Below, piece by piece: positions 1 through 51,065 of a stretch of 64,000 nucleotides of DNA (position 1 is the stretch's first letter; every line of letters starts with the position of its first letter). The notes under the pieces were generated by a model, which made no database searches, was not told the DNA's origin, and saw only the letters and a program-made list of their open reading frames with translations. The stretch comes from Amoebidium appalachense (taxonomy: Eukaryota > Ichthyosporea): NCBI GenBank assembly GCA_963693365.1, contig CAVNZM010000004.1:11284001-11348000 (forward strand). Reading direction: 5' to 3'. A program made the translations under genes and the position numbers.

Positions 1-152
1 GTAAACGCTTGGAGTGTAGTCCGAGAGTGAACTGTGTAATGTGGATATAACAAAACCCACAAATGAAAAAAACCCATTTATTGCATATCTGTTTATTTAG
101 CCATACGATGCCCCCCTAATCTCTTATGTATAGTCTGGAGAGAGCTGCTTAC

Positions 153-223
153 CTGGGCCTGTACTCGTTCATATCCACCAGCCGGTTTTTGCGCGCACAC
201 TCAAGTACATATTCTTGAACCAC
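153..223 (-). CDS. candidate internal exon of an unidentified minus-strand gene
   Basis: Read on the minus strand, an open stretch of 23 codons plus 2 nt is bounded by a good acceptor (...CATGCAG|GTGG) and a strong donor (CCCAG|GTAAGC). It would encode a mixed-composition peptide beginning VVQEYVLECARK and ending NEYRP. Composition is unlike the surrounding simple repeats, which is the main reason to list it. I do not recognise the family, and I could not find an adjoining exon with matching phase. It could be a chance pair of splice-like sites. Confidence 0.3.
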
Positions 224-279
224 CTGCATGTGGTAACAAGCATGACGGACAGAGGAACGATAAAGATGTGTGCGTAGAC

Positions 280-389
<110 letters not shown>

Positions 390-1938
390 CGCGCGCATGT
401 GTGTGCCTGCGTTTTTTTTTGTTTTCTTTTGTAGGGGGGGGGGGGGGGGAGGTCAGAAGGGGGCCAGTCTAGGGGGCACAAGGAATGAAAGAAAAAAGAT
501 AAACGGCTCTGAGATTGGAGGGCATGCAATGAGCGAAAAGAGTAGAAGGGATTAGACGGAGGAGGTAGAAACCTCGGGTGTATGGTGTTAAAAGCCATGA
601 AGTGCTTGGAATCACGGATATCTATTCGTCCACTGGGGGTTAAGGAAACCACCAGTCATATTCTTGGTTCAGGCAACACTGGCACTGCTTGACTGATCTA
701 TAAGTATAGCACGTTGGTACACTTCCAAGCTCATTCAAACACCTTCGAAATGATTTCAGGACGGGGTCCCTCCCCCCTTCCCCCTCCCCCCCCCCCCCCC
801 CCCCCGCACGGCGGAATGGGTTGCTCGGCTCACAAAGGCAGCACGAAGGAGACATGAGAAAGGAAATAATGGTGGAAGGAGGGCAGTATGCATACTGTAG
901 AGCGATCTGGAAACAATATAAGCCCCTTCCTTTCCCGAACAACCCTCCCCCCCCCCCCCCCCCCCCCCTCCCCCTCTTAAAGCACCCTTTAAAATGAAAA
1001 TTTATACATACAACAAAAAAGCCCCTTGCTTGACCCCCAGACAACACTCTCCCGGTGCCTCCTCCAGGCAAATAGAACCCAGAGAGCCTGCTATAGCTAG
1101 TGGTCGGGATTGCACAATCAAGTCTGGAAATACCATCTCGATCTTCTTCGTTGTCTGCTTTTTTTTTTGTTTGGTTGTCACTTCTATATTTATTTATTTA
1201 TCTAGTATTATTATTATTATTATTTTGGTGGGGGGGGGGGGGGGGGGGCTCACGGAGTTTTCAGGTGCGTTGTGCCCCGATTTTGGGGCAAGTAAACAGG
1301 TGAATTGTCCGGTGTTGGCATCCACTAATCCACCTCGTTTCTGTTGAGAAGAGGTTTAAGTACAACACAAGGTCACAAATTAGTAGAACCTGTAGAACAG
1401 AGGCATTTGGGATACAACACATGAACAAAAACAGTTGTATTGGCAGTGTTTGTCAACAGATGGACAGATCAGGAAAAGACGAAGAGGTTAATGGGATAAC
1501 TATTAATGCCCATGCACACCTCGAGTCACCAGGCCTGAAGATCATAGCAACCACATGGACGAGAAGAGCTTTACGGGCATATGTTCCACTTTGTTACAGC
1601 TTTTATCGAGATTGCCTACGTTGCCAAATCAAAGCTCTCTCGAGCTACTGTAGAGACACGCCCTTTCCATAGTCAACTTATGGTGTGCCTCAGCGTAACA
1701 GCGCCTCAAAACGGACATGAAATCAGAAAAACGACAGTTCCCATTTTTTACACACAAAAAAACTCTATGAACCTGGAAGACTGAAGAGCAGCATATATAC
1801 CTTTATACCTGTTGCCCCACTGCTGAGCATATGAAATAATGGTGCTCAACCTTGCCCACAGCAACTCATTCAACATAGATGTCATAGCGTCTCCCCCCCC
1901 CCCCCCCCCCTCTCCTCCCCTCCGCCCTTGCCTCCAAC

Positions 1939-2172
1939 CTTTCACTTTCACTCAATCGTAATACAATAATAATGGGTATTAAAAAAAGAGAAATAGTGAC
2001 AGCCCAACCTCCACTGGCCTCCCCAACCAGTAACGCAATTCCACCAACACACCCTACCGTAATTATGGGCTCGATGCTTTCTCTCTCCGCTTTTGGCAGC
2101 AAGCTCAGGTCGAAGGCCAAGGGCATGCCTGCCGTAACAAAGAGCTTTGAGTTGAGGTCGCGTGGCATGTTG
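1939..2172 (-). CDS. candidate exon encoding a two-helix membrane segment
   Basis: On the minus strand this 234-nt stretch follows an acceptor (TAAAAACAG|C) and ends at a possible donor (GAAAG|GTTGGA). The translation has non-repetitive composition: a hydrophilic start with MPRDLNSKLFV, then two hydrophobic stretches, ITVGCVGGIALLVG and a second containing LFLIPIIIVL. It looks like part of a small membrane protein. I do not recognise it. Neighbouring exons were not found, and it is not phase-compatible with the candidate exon at 153-223, so the two need not belong to the same gene. Confidence 0.3.
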
Positions 2173-2492
2173 CTGTTTTTAGCTTTTACCAATCACAATC
2201 CTTCCACTGTGCGGCCCTCTGAAGGTATAAAGCAAAAACAATTAACAGGGGTCTTGTGGACCCTCTACTGAAGCATCCACAGCTTGGTATGTAAACATAA
2301 GTATATATATTAAACTGGAAAATACTTCAAAAAATAATATTCCCACACTGAGCGGGTCTCGGTGACTCCGGTCAACTGTGAACTAGGTCAACCCTAGGAA
2401 AGTTCAAGGGTAAGGGCTAGGGGCCTAGGGGCCTACAGCCTTGTAGGGCTGGTGATAACGCAACCGGGGAAGCCTTCGCGCCAAAACTTGAG

Positions 2493-2536
2493 GCGGTTCG
2501 AGTCAACCATTTTGTCTTTTTAATGGCTCGAACCGC
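2493..2536. repeat. short inverted repeat (hairpin)
   Basis: Arms 2493-2510 and 2522-2536 share GCGGTTCGAG / CTCGAACCGC and an extra AATGG/CCATT pairing, with an 11-nt T-rich loop. A second small hairpin (CAGCC...GGGCTG) lies at 2437-2452. The GGTTCGAG core resembles a tRNA B box, but no cloverleaf can be drawn around it. Confidence 0.5.
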
Positions 2537-2891
2537 AAGACCGAGCAAACCGCACATTCCCACATTCCTTGGATAAAAGCACTTTTTGTAGAAGTGACTT
2601 TTTAGCAAAACAGTGCCTTTGCACACTCCTTCTAGAGGTGCCACTTTAGACACAGCTTAGCAAACTTAACAGTGCTAGCCGCTACTGGATATATGAGTAG
2701 CCTTGCCCGACTGTGAGGTGTGGTAATGGTCAAAGTGTGGTTGTAATATTAGTTTTGGTAGCTCCTTTCTCACACATACAGTGCATAGCAAGTGCTATGC
2801 CACGTCCTCATTATGATAGCACTTCCTTAAGCGACGAAGAATAAATAGCCAAAAAATCATTATTCATACTCAGTAAAATAGACAAGCTAAA

Positions 2892-3881
2892 ATGGCGGGA
2901 GTAGCGCTCACAATTCGCATGAGAGTTTGGCGAAGGAGTGAACATGGCCGCACCCAACCGTTTTGTTGCATTCTTGCTCTTTTCTTCCTGCTTTTTCTGT
3001 TTGCCTGGTTTTACCGAGAATCAGCTTTTCTGAAGCCTTTGTTTATACTTTTCACAGCTACCGTCCATGCTTCAGAGCTTCATAGGCACCAGAGTATGGT
3101 TATAGCAACAGGTGCTAGTTCATCGTACTTCAGCGCACTGAAAAACCTGGTCGGTTCTCTTCATTACTGGCAACCTCGCACGAAAATCGTCATATATGAT
3201 TTGGGTTTTCGACACTCCGAAATAGCCGAGATCAAGCAGTGGTGCAACGTAGAGCTGAGATGGGAGAGCAACAGACTCCTTCATCTTCTTGGGCACCAGC
3301 GGGAGCTTAAGCAATATTGCTGGAAGCCACCAGCCATCCTTGAAACTGTGAACGACTATGGAAACGCACTTTGGATTGATGCCGGTTCGGACTTACGTGG
3401 TCCTCTGCTCCCTATTGAAACACACCTGTTTCGTGATGGACACTTTTTGGTGCAAGGGCAAGATCTCGACATGACGAAAAAGTCCTTCTATGCAACCTAT
3501 TTTACTCTTGGTGTGCGCCAGAAGGACTTCGTTGGCAAGGAGCACTTTTCCGGGAACCTTCAAGGATTCGTCAAAGGAAGTGAAGCATACAGGAAAATTC
3601 TGAAGCCGATGGTCACTTGTTCTGAAAACAAGCAGTGTATGGCACCCATGGGCTCAAATTTAAACAATCATCGCTATGACCAGACAGTTCTCTCTATCTT
3701 GGCATACACTGCAAGCATGACAATAACTCCGCACACAGAGGTTCTTGCTGCTGACTACGATGGACTAGATGATGACCACACACTACCCAGCGAGAAAATA
3801 GTGTTTACCGCACGGGGGGGCACTGACGTCTATCACTCCTTTCTACGCACGAGAACAGCTGGGCAGTGCCATAAAGGGTGA
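2892..3881 (+). CDS. type II membrane glycosyltransferase-like protein (DUF1647-like)
   Basis: Intronless 329-aa protein. A short basic cytosolic N-terminus is followed by one transmembrane segment at about residues 24-41 (CCILALFFLLFLFAW), giving the type II topology typical of Golgi glycosyltransferases. The lumenal part begins near VIATGASSSYF (70-80), continues through KIVIYDLG (98-105) and YCWKPPAI (142-149), and has WIDAGSD (161-167) as the likely DxD-type metal/nucleotide-sugar site. These blocks resemble the DUF1647 family of putative nucleotide-diphospho-sugar transferases as I remember it; donor and acceptor are unknown. The start ATG sits in a good context (AAAATGG), and the 69 residues before the conserved part are needed for the membrane anchor. 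The lack of introns is striking next to the 62-exon neighbour and could mean a retroposed or laterally acquired copy. No repeat tract interrupts it. Confidence 0.75.
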   Translation: MAGVALTIRMRVWRRSEHGRTQPFCCILALFFLLFLFAWFYRESAFLKPLFILFTATVHASELHRHQSMVIATGASSSYFSALKNLVGSLHYWQPRTKIVIYDLGFRHSEIAEIKQWCNVELRWESNRLLHLLGHQRELKQYCWKPPAILETVNDYGNALWIDAGSDLRGPLLPIETHLFRDGHFLVQGQDLDMTKKSFYATYFTLGVRQKDFVGKEHFSGNLQGFVKGSEAYRKILKPMVTCSENKQCMAPMGSNLNNHRYDQTVLSILAYTASMTITPHTEVLAADYDGLDDDHTLPSEKIVFTARGGTDVYHSFLRTRTAGQCHKG

Positions 3882-4261
3882 AGGTCCTGCAACACGTGCT
3901 GTGTTGGTCAGGCTGGCTGTGGACACCGAAATAGGCGAATTTATTCGGAGTGGGAATATTTAGAACTTCGGATGCAGCCTATGGAACGTGTGAGTTTACT
4001 ACCCAGCCTTACATAGATACACTCTCTAAGCCTAACATACTACACCTCTTTCATTTAAATGACATAGATATATACGTATGGAAATGCACGAAGGTAATGG
4101 TTTACGATTCTAGAAGTACCGGCTCTGGGCTGTGTTGTTATTGTACATATGTTTAGTTGGGAGTTACGAAACCTGAGACCTCACTGAACCGACAAAGGGT
4201 GTGTGTCACGGTGGGCAGGCCACTCTGCACTCTCAAAGTGTTGAACCGTGTTAAGTTTACT

Positions 4262-4267
4262 AATAAA
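4262..4267 (+). terminator. probable polyadenylation signal of the glycosyltransferase-like gene
   Basis: AATAAA lies 380 nt downstream of the stop codon at 3881, in the first AT-rich stretch after the gene. A GT-rich stretch (TTATGTGTGGGC) follows. Confidence 0.45.
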
Positions 4268-4493
4268 ATGGCTTATGTGTGGGCTCGGCAGAGGCGGGGT
4301 TTACATGTAGTGAAGTTAGATCAAGGATAGCCATATAGGCGCATAACTAGAGAGTGGCTTGGTGGCAAGCGCACAAATACGCCCCAAACTCATCAATATA
4401 CAAGCACATACGCTTTTTTACACAAGCACTTAACAAATGTGCAGATGCACATGCACGGACGCTCACATTCGCCCACATGTACACATAACTAAG

Positions 4494-4570
<77 letters not shown>

Positions 4571-4676
4571 GCACGCACTCTCACGCACGGACACGCAAAA
4601 ACCAAGCATGCACGCACCCACGCGCGCACACAACCACACGCGCGCACACAGCATCGCACCGCACGGGCACACAGTT

Positions 4677-4716
<40 letters not shown>

Positions 4717-4717
<1 letters not shown>

Positions 4718-5278
4718 GGGGGCGGGTTGGTGCAATGGTAAGATCTCTGCGTGTCAAGTTCAAAGTCGCAGGATAGATGGCCGTGGTGTTTCTAGATGGC
4801 CGTGGTTCTGCCTACCAGTCTGGCCGCCCCCTAGAAGCCATCACCCCAGACCACGTCAAGCAGCACCACCAATTTGTTATCATCCGGCCGCAAGACATGA
4901 CGTCATGAACAACACCGGCCGCTTGGGCATCCCGGCCCAACGTTCAAGTGGGAGACCAATCCGAGTCACCGGCCACGGTTCGGGTCAGCGTTTTGGGCAT
5001 GGGGTCTTCCCTTTCAAGTCTGTGTATGTGTCCCGGGTCGCTCCCGGCTGGTGGTGTTGTGAGCTGTGCTCACTTCCCCACTAGCGTTGCTGCGGCTAGA
5101 ACCGTGGGATAAGGCGTAACTAAAAATAGTGCCAGTTGGGGTCAATTAGAATGCCATTAGAATCCTGACTTATGAGTGTGCTATACACCACAGTACGATC
5201 TGTGTCTAGGCGGAAGACGGTAAGCTCCCCTGAGGCAGTGCCTCGCCGGGAGTGAAACGGGATAACCTAAAAAATAAA
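4717..5278 (+). mobile_element. tRNA-derived SINE-like element, copy A
   Basis: The left end carries RNA polymerase III promoter-like boxes: TGGTGCAATGGTA at 4728-4740 resembles a tRNA A box, and AGTTCAAAGTC at 4757-4767 resembles a B box. A unique body follows, then a tail segment (about 5195-5265: GGCGGAAGACGGTAAG, CCCCTGAGG, CGGGAGTGAAACGGGAT) and an A-rich end (AAAAAATAAAAA) that runs into (CA)n. The tail matches copy B at about 6655-6735. No target-site duplication could be defined because both flanks are (CA)n. Confidence 0.55.
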
Positions 5279-6540
5279 AACACACACACACACACACACA
5301 CAGTGCCACACACATTGTGACGTGCTCATCCTGTTACACGAACATGCAGACACACACTTGTGTGGCATATATGTTAAAGGCAATACGAATATGAACCGTG
5401 CCACTGGCAAAGCAATGCAAAGGCACCCACCCACACTGGGCACAACAGGTGGTGGCTTGAACCATATGCGCACCTGCACACATTTTCTCTGCCTCTTTTT
5501 CTCATCCAGATCCTGCCACAACCGGATCCTCCGCCAGCTTCCCTGCCGGGTCCCAACCCAGAAATTGCGCGCACCGTGTCACTTACGTACCCATGCATAT
5601 TCACCGAGCATCATGAATCTGCACGTACACACATGCCTATGTGCAGTGCCACACACAAAGACTCGGTATACATTTCATACAGCACACGTGTGTGTGCAAG
5701 AAATTACGGACGCGCTAACAAAATCGCCGATCGCACGGTACCATCAAGCTTTCACATGCGCACAACGCCAAACACACTTTGACCAAGTGTGGATACTAAT
5801 AGCACTCGTTTAGGTACTCAGTCTGTCAAGTGCAACACGCCACACACACACACGATGATACACACACACACACACACACACATACACCCCAGATCTAGAT
5901 ACAGTATACACACACCAGACACACGTCACACACGCACGTACGCACGCACACACATCCACACACTTACACACACTGCACAGGGGGGGAGGGGGGAGGGGGG
6001 AGGGGGGGAGGGGGGGGGGAGGGAGGGGGAGAGGGGGGCCAAAGCACGACGGCACATGTTGCAATTGCCTCATTTTTATCCAACAACTGTGGTGAACCTA
6101 GGCATGTAACGCCCTCGGTATATCATGTCCGACGTGCCAATAGCACCTGCGGTATTCCATCTCACGCTCGCATTCAATAAGCAAATAAGCATTACTGGCA
6201 CTCCCACCGTAGGTGGGTCTCCTCTCCTCTTCCCTCTACCCTTCCTCCTCTCTCCCCTTCTTCCCCGGACAAACTTGAACTTCTAGCCACACTTTTACTG
6301 TACACGTACTACTAGTATACAGTTGAGATCTAGTAAGTACAAGGCGGAATCGTTTGCATGCCCAAACAACACACACACACGCACCAGTTTAAAAGTTCCG
6401 ATGATCATGATTACTGGCAACTGAAGATCATTGACCAAATAATGCCGCAACACACACGTAACACATTCACAGCAGACATTTAAACACATAGCTTGCCTGA
6501 AAATTACATTGACGATCTTTGATTTTAAACTAGACGTACG

Positions 6541-6730
6541 TGACTATGATCTGTTCGGCGTGGCTGGGGTTGATACCCTGGGTAAAGTGTGTACATATAG
6601 TTAGGACTGTTATTGGTGTGTTAGATTAGCTAATAGCATCGTAGCACCCTAGCTAGAGTACTGTCGGTGCTGGGTGGAAGATGGTAGTTCCCCCTGAGGG
6701 CCCCTAGGGGTACCTCCGGGAACAAAATGG

Positions 6731-6768
<38 letters not shown>
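6541..6768 (+). mobile_element. SINE-like element, copy B (3' tail with poly(A))
   Basis: The segment 6655-6735 (GTGGAAGATGGTAG, CCCCTGAGGG, CGGGAACAAAATGGGAT) is clearly related to the tail of copy A, at roughly two thirds identity by eye. It ends in an approximately 33-nt poly(A). The upstream boundary and any Pol III boxes are not resolved; this may be a 5'-truncated copy. Confidence 0.45.
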
Positions 6769-6770
<2 letters not shown>

Positions 6771-6920
6771 ACTATGATCTGTTTATTATCTGTGTACATT
6801 ATGATAGTTTGGCTTGAGAAACATATAACCATAAAACACACACGCACACACGCACGCACGCACGCGCGCGCGCACACACGCGCGCACACACACCAGCGGC
6901 TACCGAGTGTCCAAGGGGAG

Positions 6921-6959
<39 letters not shown>

Positions 6960-6962
6960 ACC

Positions 6963-7000
<38 letters not shown>

Positions 7001-8280
7001 AGAAGAAGAAGAAGAAAAAGAAGAAGAAGAAGAAGCAGAGCTTCAAACAGTAAAATAATAAAACAAAAAAAAACTCGGAACGGGTGGAATCCAACCGATT
7101 GATCTTCTTTCTGGTTTGTACCGTGTTCTTCATAGTGTTAGACCCTGATGGCATGTAATCATCACGTCTGACCTCCATGTACATGATCATGATAACACTA
7201 CTATGTACTGAGGGAATATGCCGAGGAAAAAACCCTTAAGTGTTGAGACTGGTCTCTCTCTGCCTCGAGTAAACAGCGTAAACCCTCATGGCCTATCATG
7301 ATCACACGTGTGAGGCAAAATGGGCAGTGCTTCTACAGTGTTGCACCCATCATGCTGCATCAACTGTTTGGCAATATATGATAAAAGTATTCACAGAGGA
7401 CACCACCTGACAACGTTAACCTCCTTCTATGAAAGCCACGAATTAGCCATTGTTGGCAAAATCAAGCAAACAACATCGACCATGATACCCACGGCACATG
7501 CAAAACATGCTCGTTAAAGTAAGTGAGCGGCAAGTCTTCATTTCTTGGCTGCGGGGTCTTCGGCGATCCTCTGTTCCACCATCCCTGTCTTGCCGACCTC
7601 GTCACCAGAAGGACCGGCAGCTGCACTGGAACTGGAGCCGCTTTCTTCACTTTCTGCGACTTTCATTTTGTTCCCATCGCTTTGGTTCAGAGGCTTCGTG
7701 CACCTCAGCTCTGTACTTGTTCATGTTGTAGGGCGAATTAGGTCTGTTGTGCCTCCAGTTGCGCTTGCGCCGAGCCCCCTGCCCCCCCATGGTGCGCACG
7801 TGAAGGGCGGTTGATGGAAGGGCACAGACTGTCGTGGCGCAGACTGGGCCTCGAGTCACAGTAAAAATGGCAGAAGAACGATACATTTTGACGGCGAAAT
7901 AGGTAGTGAATTACTTGGCACAAGCTCAGCCACGCTAAAGCTGTGCTAGCGTTGGTGAAGGAACATAGAGAACAAGCTCAGACACTGGCACGTTTTATAA
8001 TGTGTACGCCATGGGGGGGGGGGGGGGGGGGAGTTCGTGTTCGTGTTGTCCTCGTGTGAAGCAACTGTCAGAGTGAAGAGGCTGTGTGATTTTGCACTAC
8101 GAAGTACTCTGGCCGAGCTTCCATTGATGCCCGGTTTGAGAAGCCTCATATATATAGCTCACAGAGGCTATGGTAGCTACGTAGCAGAGTGATGCAGGTA
8201 ATGATGGAGCAACATAAAAAATGTAACCTGCTAATTCCGAATATACTACTCGTGACTTTAGGGTAGTTGTGAGGGCGGGA

Positions 8281-8312
8281 TATATAAGGGGGAGGAGAGA
8301 GAGAGAGATCTG

Positions 8313-8401
<89 letters not shown>

Positions 8402-8813
8402 AGGGAGGGAGGGAGGGAGGGAGGGAGGGAGGGAGGGAGGGAGGGGGGGAGGGAGGGAGGGAGGGAGGGAGAGAGAAGGCCCCGGGGGTAGGGGGGGGGG
8501 GGGGGGGGAGAGAGAGAGAGTGGAGAGAGAGAGAGAGAGTCACTGACAGCCTGAGAGAGAGAGAGGGGAGAGAGGGGGGGGGGGGGAGGGGGGGGGAGGG
8601 GGCGGGGGTGGGTGGAGAGGGGAGGGGATCGAGAGAGAGAGATAGAGAGAGGAGGAGAAAGAGCAAGAGAGAGTGAGAGAGAGAGAGAGAAAGAGAGAGA
8701 GAGATAGACAGAAAGTGAGACACAGAGAGAGACCGCGCGCAAGAGAGGAGGTGGGGAGGGAGAGAAAGGGGGGGGGGGGGAGGGGAGGGGCAGAGATAGA
8801 TAGATAGAGATGG

Positions 8814-8895
<82 letters not shown>

Positions 8896-8936
8896 AGAGA
8901 GAGAGAGGTAGAGAGGGGGGGGGGGAGAGAGAGAGA
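8281..8936. repeat. polypurine block: (GA)n, (GGGA)n and G-runs
   Basis: About 650 nt that are nearly all G and A on the plus strand. It contains (GA)n at 8304-8395, (GGGA)n at 8396-8470, several G-runs of 9-20, and (GA)n with GATA variants at 8795-8885. The long Leu/Ser-rich minus-strand frames and Arg/Glu-rich plus-strand frames here are repeat artefacts. Confidence 0.95.
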
Positions 8937-8977
8937 GTATGCATGTGTGTATGTACACGTGTGTGTGTTTGAGTGTG

Positions 8978-9123
<146 letters not shown>

Positions 9124-10093
9124 TGTGCGTGATAACAAATTTGCGCTATAAGCTGCTGTCGCTACGGTGGTGTTTTGGGGGGAATGTTGAAAGGGGGTGA
9201 CAGGGGGAAAGGGGGGGGGGATCGGGGGGGAAGGGGAGGTATATTCTGAAAGTGAATATATGATGATGGCGTCTCGGTCCGCGGAGGGGGCATGCGCATG
9301 CCGGCCCCTGCGCACGGTGCCTGCTTTGCACAGTTGCACTGCACTCGGAGTCCCGGACAGGGCGAAACTAGGCATCGGCAACAGCCGTCTACAAAATTCA
9401 AACTTTCCGCTTGCATCTGATTGGGGCACGCCTATTGATAACCTTATATGGCTTGTAGCTTTTTCTCTCCATACTCATGGAGAAGGGAATTCCAACAACC
9501 ATTCAAAACATATGGCATGAAAGTTCGCCTTGTATGCGCTAAATAATGGTTATGGGGCTTCATTATTTATAAATAAATATTAAATTAAATTATAAAATAA
9601 ATGGCTCAAGCCTTTCATTTCAACTCCAATATGCGCATATATGCAGACGGGGATTTATGGAAATTTAGAACTTTAAGTGTAGGGAGAACCATGTTGACTG
9701 TTCGGGGTTAAAAAACTTTCACTGGCAACTTACTGAGCACAACTGAGCCTCGCCTTTGCGCTTTACAAATAAACAATAACATACGATGCAAGGCTTAGCA
9801 CATGTGCATGGCGAGGCGGGGTAAACGTTGAGAGGCTGCCATGCAACTGGATCATGGGTGCACATAAGCAGGCAACTCCTCAGTGTGTATACAGACGAAG
9901 CAATATCCCTATATATTCGTGATTCAAAACTTTAGGCACATGGAATCTACCAATGTCAAAGAGGTTTATCATTTTAGTGCATACGGGTTGACAAGGTGGC
10001 ATGGGCGACATAGGCCCACTATGGGTGGAGATGTCTGAAAAAGGTGAGCCGTAGTGTAGCTGTGCGCAACGGATGGGCGGGGTTGATGGAATC

Positions 10094-10156
10094 TCCCCTC
10101 CCCCCTCCCCTTCCTCCCTCCCCCTCCCCCCCCCCCCCCCCCCCCACACACACACA

Positions 10157-10187
<31 letters not shown>

Positions 10188-10434
10188 ACCCCCCAAGCCT
10201 TGCCCCTGCGTCCCCACCTCTCTCCCTCTCGTCACGCCCTTCCTCTTCTTCCTCCTCCTCTTTCAATTTCTTCCCCTTTCGTGCTCTACCAACAAACTCT
10301 ATCTTACTAGTTTGTGCGTAGACTTTGTTTGCCCACCCCCACCCCTTCCCCCCCCCCCCCCCCCCCCCCCCCTCCCCCTCCCCTCCCTCCCTCCCCCCCC
10401 CCCCCCCCCCCCCCGTCCCCTGCCCGCCCGCCCG
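10094..10434. repeat. C-rich tracts upstream of the ACC start
   Basis: C-homopolymers and C/T-rich sequence at about 10094-10275 and 10335-10414, with a short (CA)n at 10146-10157. The first coding exon of ACC follows after a candidate 3' splice site at 10566. Confidence 0.85.
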
Positions 10435-10575
10435 TGCACAATCAGATCTCTAGTCGTTCACTCTGAGACCCTCTTTAATTTTTCAAGGTTTGCCATATCC
10501 ATCTTTTGTAGGCAGCCAGATCTCGCTGTCTACCTTGCCTTTTTATCTAACTTTGTGTTCATACAGAGGCAGATT

Positions 10576-48776
<38,201 letters not shown>

Positions 48777-49043
48777 GCACTGGTATATGCACCATGGAAT
48801 GTGGAGCGCAGTGTGCCAGAACGGCCACACTGGGCAACGTTGACGAAGGATTATTTGTCTGTGTGCGCCTGCCTGCTCTGTGTGGTTCACGGCAAATTTT
48901 TTTTTCGTTTAAACAACTGCTGCACTTTGAAATAACCCTCAAGGAAGGACGACTGATTTATTCACAAGCTTGTTTTTCTTTTTTCAACTGACGCTCCTTT
49001 TGTTCAAAGCAATTGTGTGTTTCTCATTTAAAATCCCTCCCCT

Positions 49044-49077
<34 letters not shown>

Positions 49078-50617
49078 TGGCCCCTCGTCGTTCGTTGTGG
49101 CATCCAGGGTTTGATGGGTTGAAAGAAAGAATATTGAAGTTCATAAATATGTTTGTAATGGGTGGTATACATACCGGGCCCCATAATGTATGACTGTAGT
49201 GCACGGCACTGTTTAAATCTGCTCTGCAGCCCCATGTACATACGATATGCCTTATATGGAAACAAGATCCGCCTTAAAATGTTCATCTATAACAATGCCT
49301 TTTAAATGTTGTTTTGTGTATGTACGAATACAAGCGCAGTACATATTGCGTTATAGCTAAGCAAACTGGATCGCTCCTTTGCATGATCATACATTAGAAC
49401 TGATGATGGGTTTCCTTAGGGTGAAAGCTGAATCAACATCTAGAGCATACTTAAACCTATAAAATATGCACGAAACGTTGAGAACGTAATACTTCATTTT
49501 AAAGCATTCCTTGATCATGTCCAAAGAGCACCCTGCCATTTATAATGCGACTGCTGAAGATTGAATAAACCGGATTGATGCACTGATTTTGTGTACGTTA
49601 TGTAGGCTGGCAGAAGCAGCTTAATATGGCAGAATGATTTTGGATGATTCAGACTCATGCTGCAGAAGACGGTCTGCAACAACTTAGTATTGTGTTGAGT
49701 AGATGCTCTTCTGATGTGGTTAGGCACCCCTTTTTTTTCGCCGAAAATTTGCGAGTACAATCGTGCCTTCTTTCAGTGGATGACTGGTGTTTCCGAATAT
49801 ATCATGCAAACCGATATTATTAACCGCTCCTAGTTTCCTCCGAGTCATGACTGCCTAGGTACATATTACAAGGATGTTCCGTGACCCTTGAAAGTTCATA
49901 ATTTGACCGATTATGTCTTTGCCCATTTCTCGTGTGCATGGTCGACTACATACATTGATTTCCACTGCAATCCGGAGGACGGAACAATTCAGAACAATCT
50001 ATCAGATCTGATACCTACCTAAGTGCCATTCAGAGACTTGCAACATCCAAAATATTGAATTTCCGCACAACATACATCACTCCAGAAGTATCTCCACAAG
50101 TTCATTTTTCAGAGTGTGCTGAGTTTCACTTTCAACAAGATTAGTTTTCACTTATTGTTCTAGCAATAAGGGCTCCTTCTCATGATATTTATTATGCAGA
50201 CATGCGTGGTTGAAACATAATCAATGTTTTCATAAGTGGAGACATGTTTGCAGATGTGTGCTTAGCGGATCCCACTTTTAACCCCGAATGGGCTGTACTA
50301 TTTAACATATTAAGTTAGGGGGGCTTGTTCTGTTTTACTACGGGTTCGGTATTGAGATATTCCCTGTAGGATGATAACAGCATGGTGGTGCTGTGCCCGG
50401 GTTTATTTGTGGTGGGATTTTTGTATCGTGTGCACATTTAGTTTGGTGGCCACGGTGGCTGCTGTGTATATGTTGTGGGTTGCACTCTGCTTTGTGGTGC
50501 GTGTGTCTGCATTAACGTGGGGTACAATATACGCACAAGCCCGGAAGGTGTTGGTGAGTAGGTGTACATGTGCAGCGCGCGCGCGCGCGCGTGTGTATGT
50601 GTGCGTGTGTGTGTGTG

Positions 50618-50673
<56 letters not shown>

Positions 50674-50990
50674 CCAGGTGTTGTGTTTGGTTCTTTCTGT
50701 GCCACAAGTACTTGTGACAGTACTGGGTGGCTGTACAGTAAAATTTGGTATCTAGCTCTTTGCTGGTCTTAAACTCGGAGGAAACCTCGGAAGCATGGCT
50801 TGGCCCTAGTAGGCAGGCCTGGGGGGATTCCGAACGAGCGAGTGTTTGGGGGGAGGGGGGGCCCGGGGCCCGGGGGGGGGGGGGGGGGAGGGGGGAGGGG
50901 GGGGGAGGGGGGGGGGAGGGGGGGGGGAGAGGGGGGCGGAGGGGGACAAAGAAGTTGATGGTCCAGGAGCGCTCCAAAACCATTTCAAGT

Positions 50991-51021
<31 letters not shown>

Positions 51022-51029
51022 TTTTTTGT

Positions 51030-51065
<36 letters not shown>

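Noticed and set aside
2437-2536. tRNA gene suggested by GGTTCGAGTC
   Set aside because: The putative T-arm stem does not pair and no acceptor or anticodon stems can be formed; a plain hairpin explains it.
7579-7800. Short minus-strand protein starting MGGQGARRKR
   Set aside because: Ends after 47 codons; a second frame continues with acidic/Ser-rich codons, but there is no splice pair or family match to support joining them.
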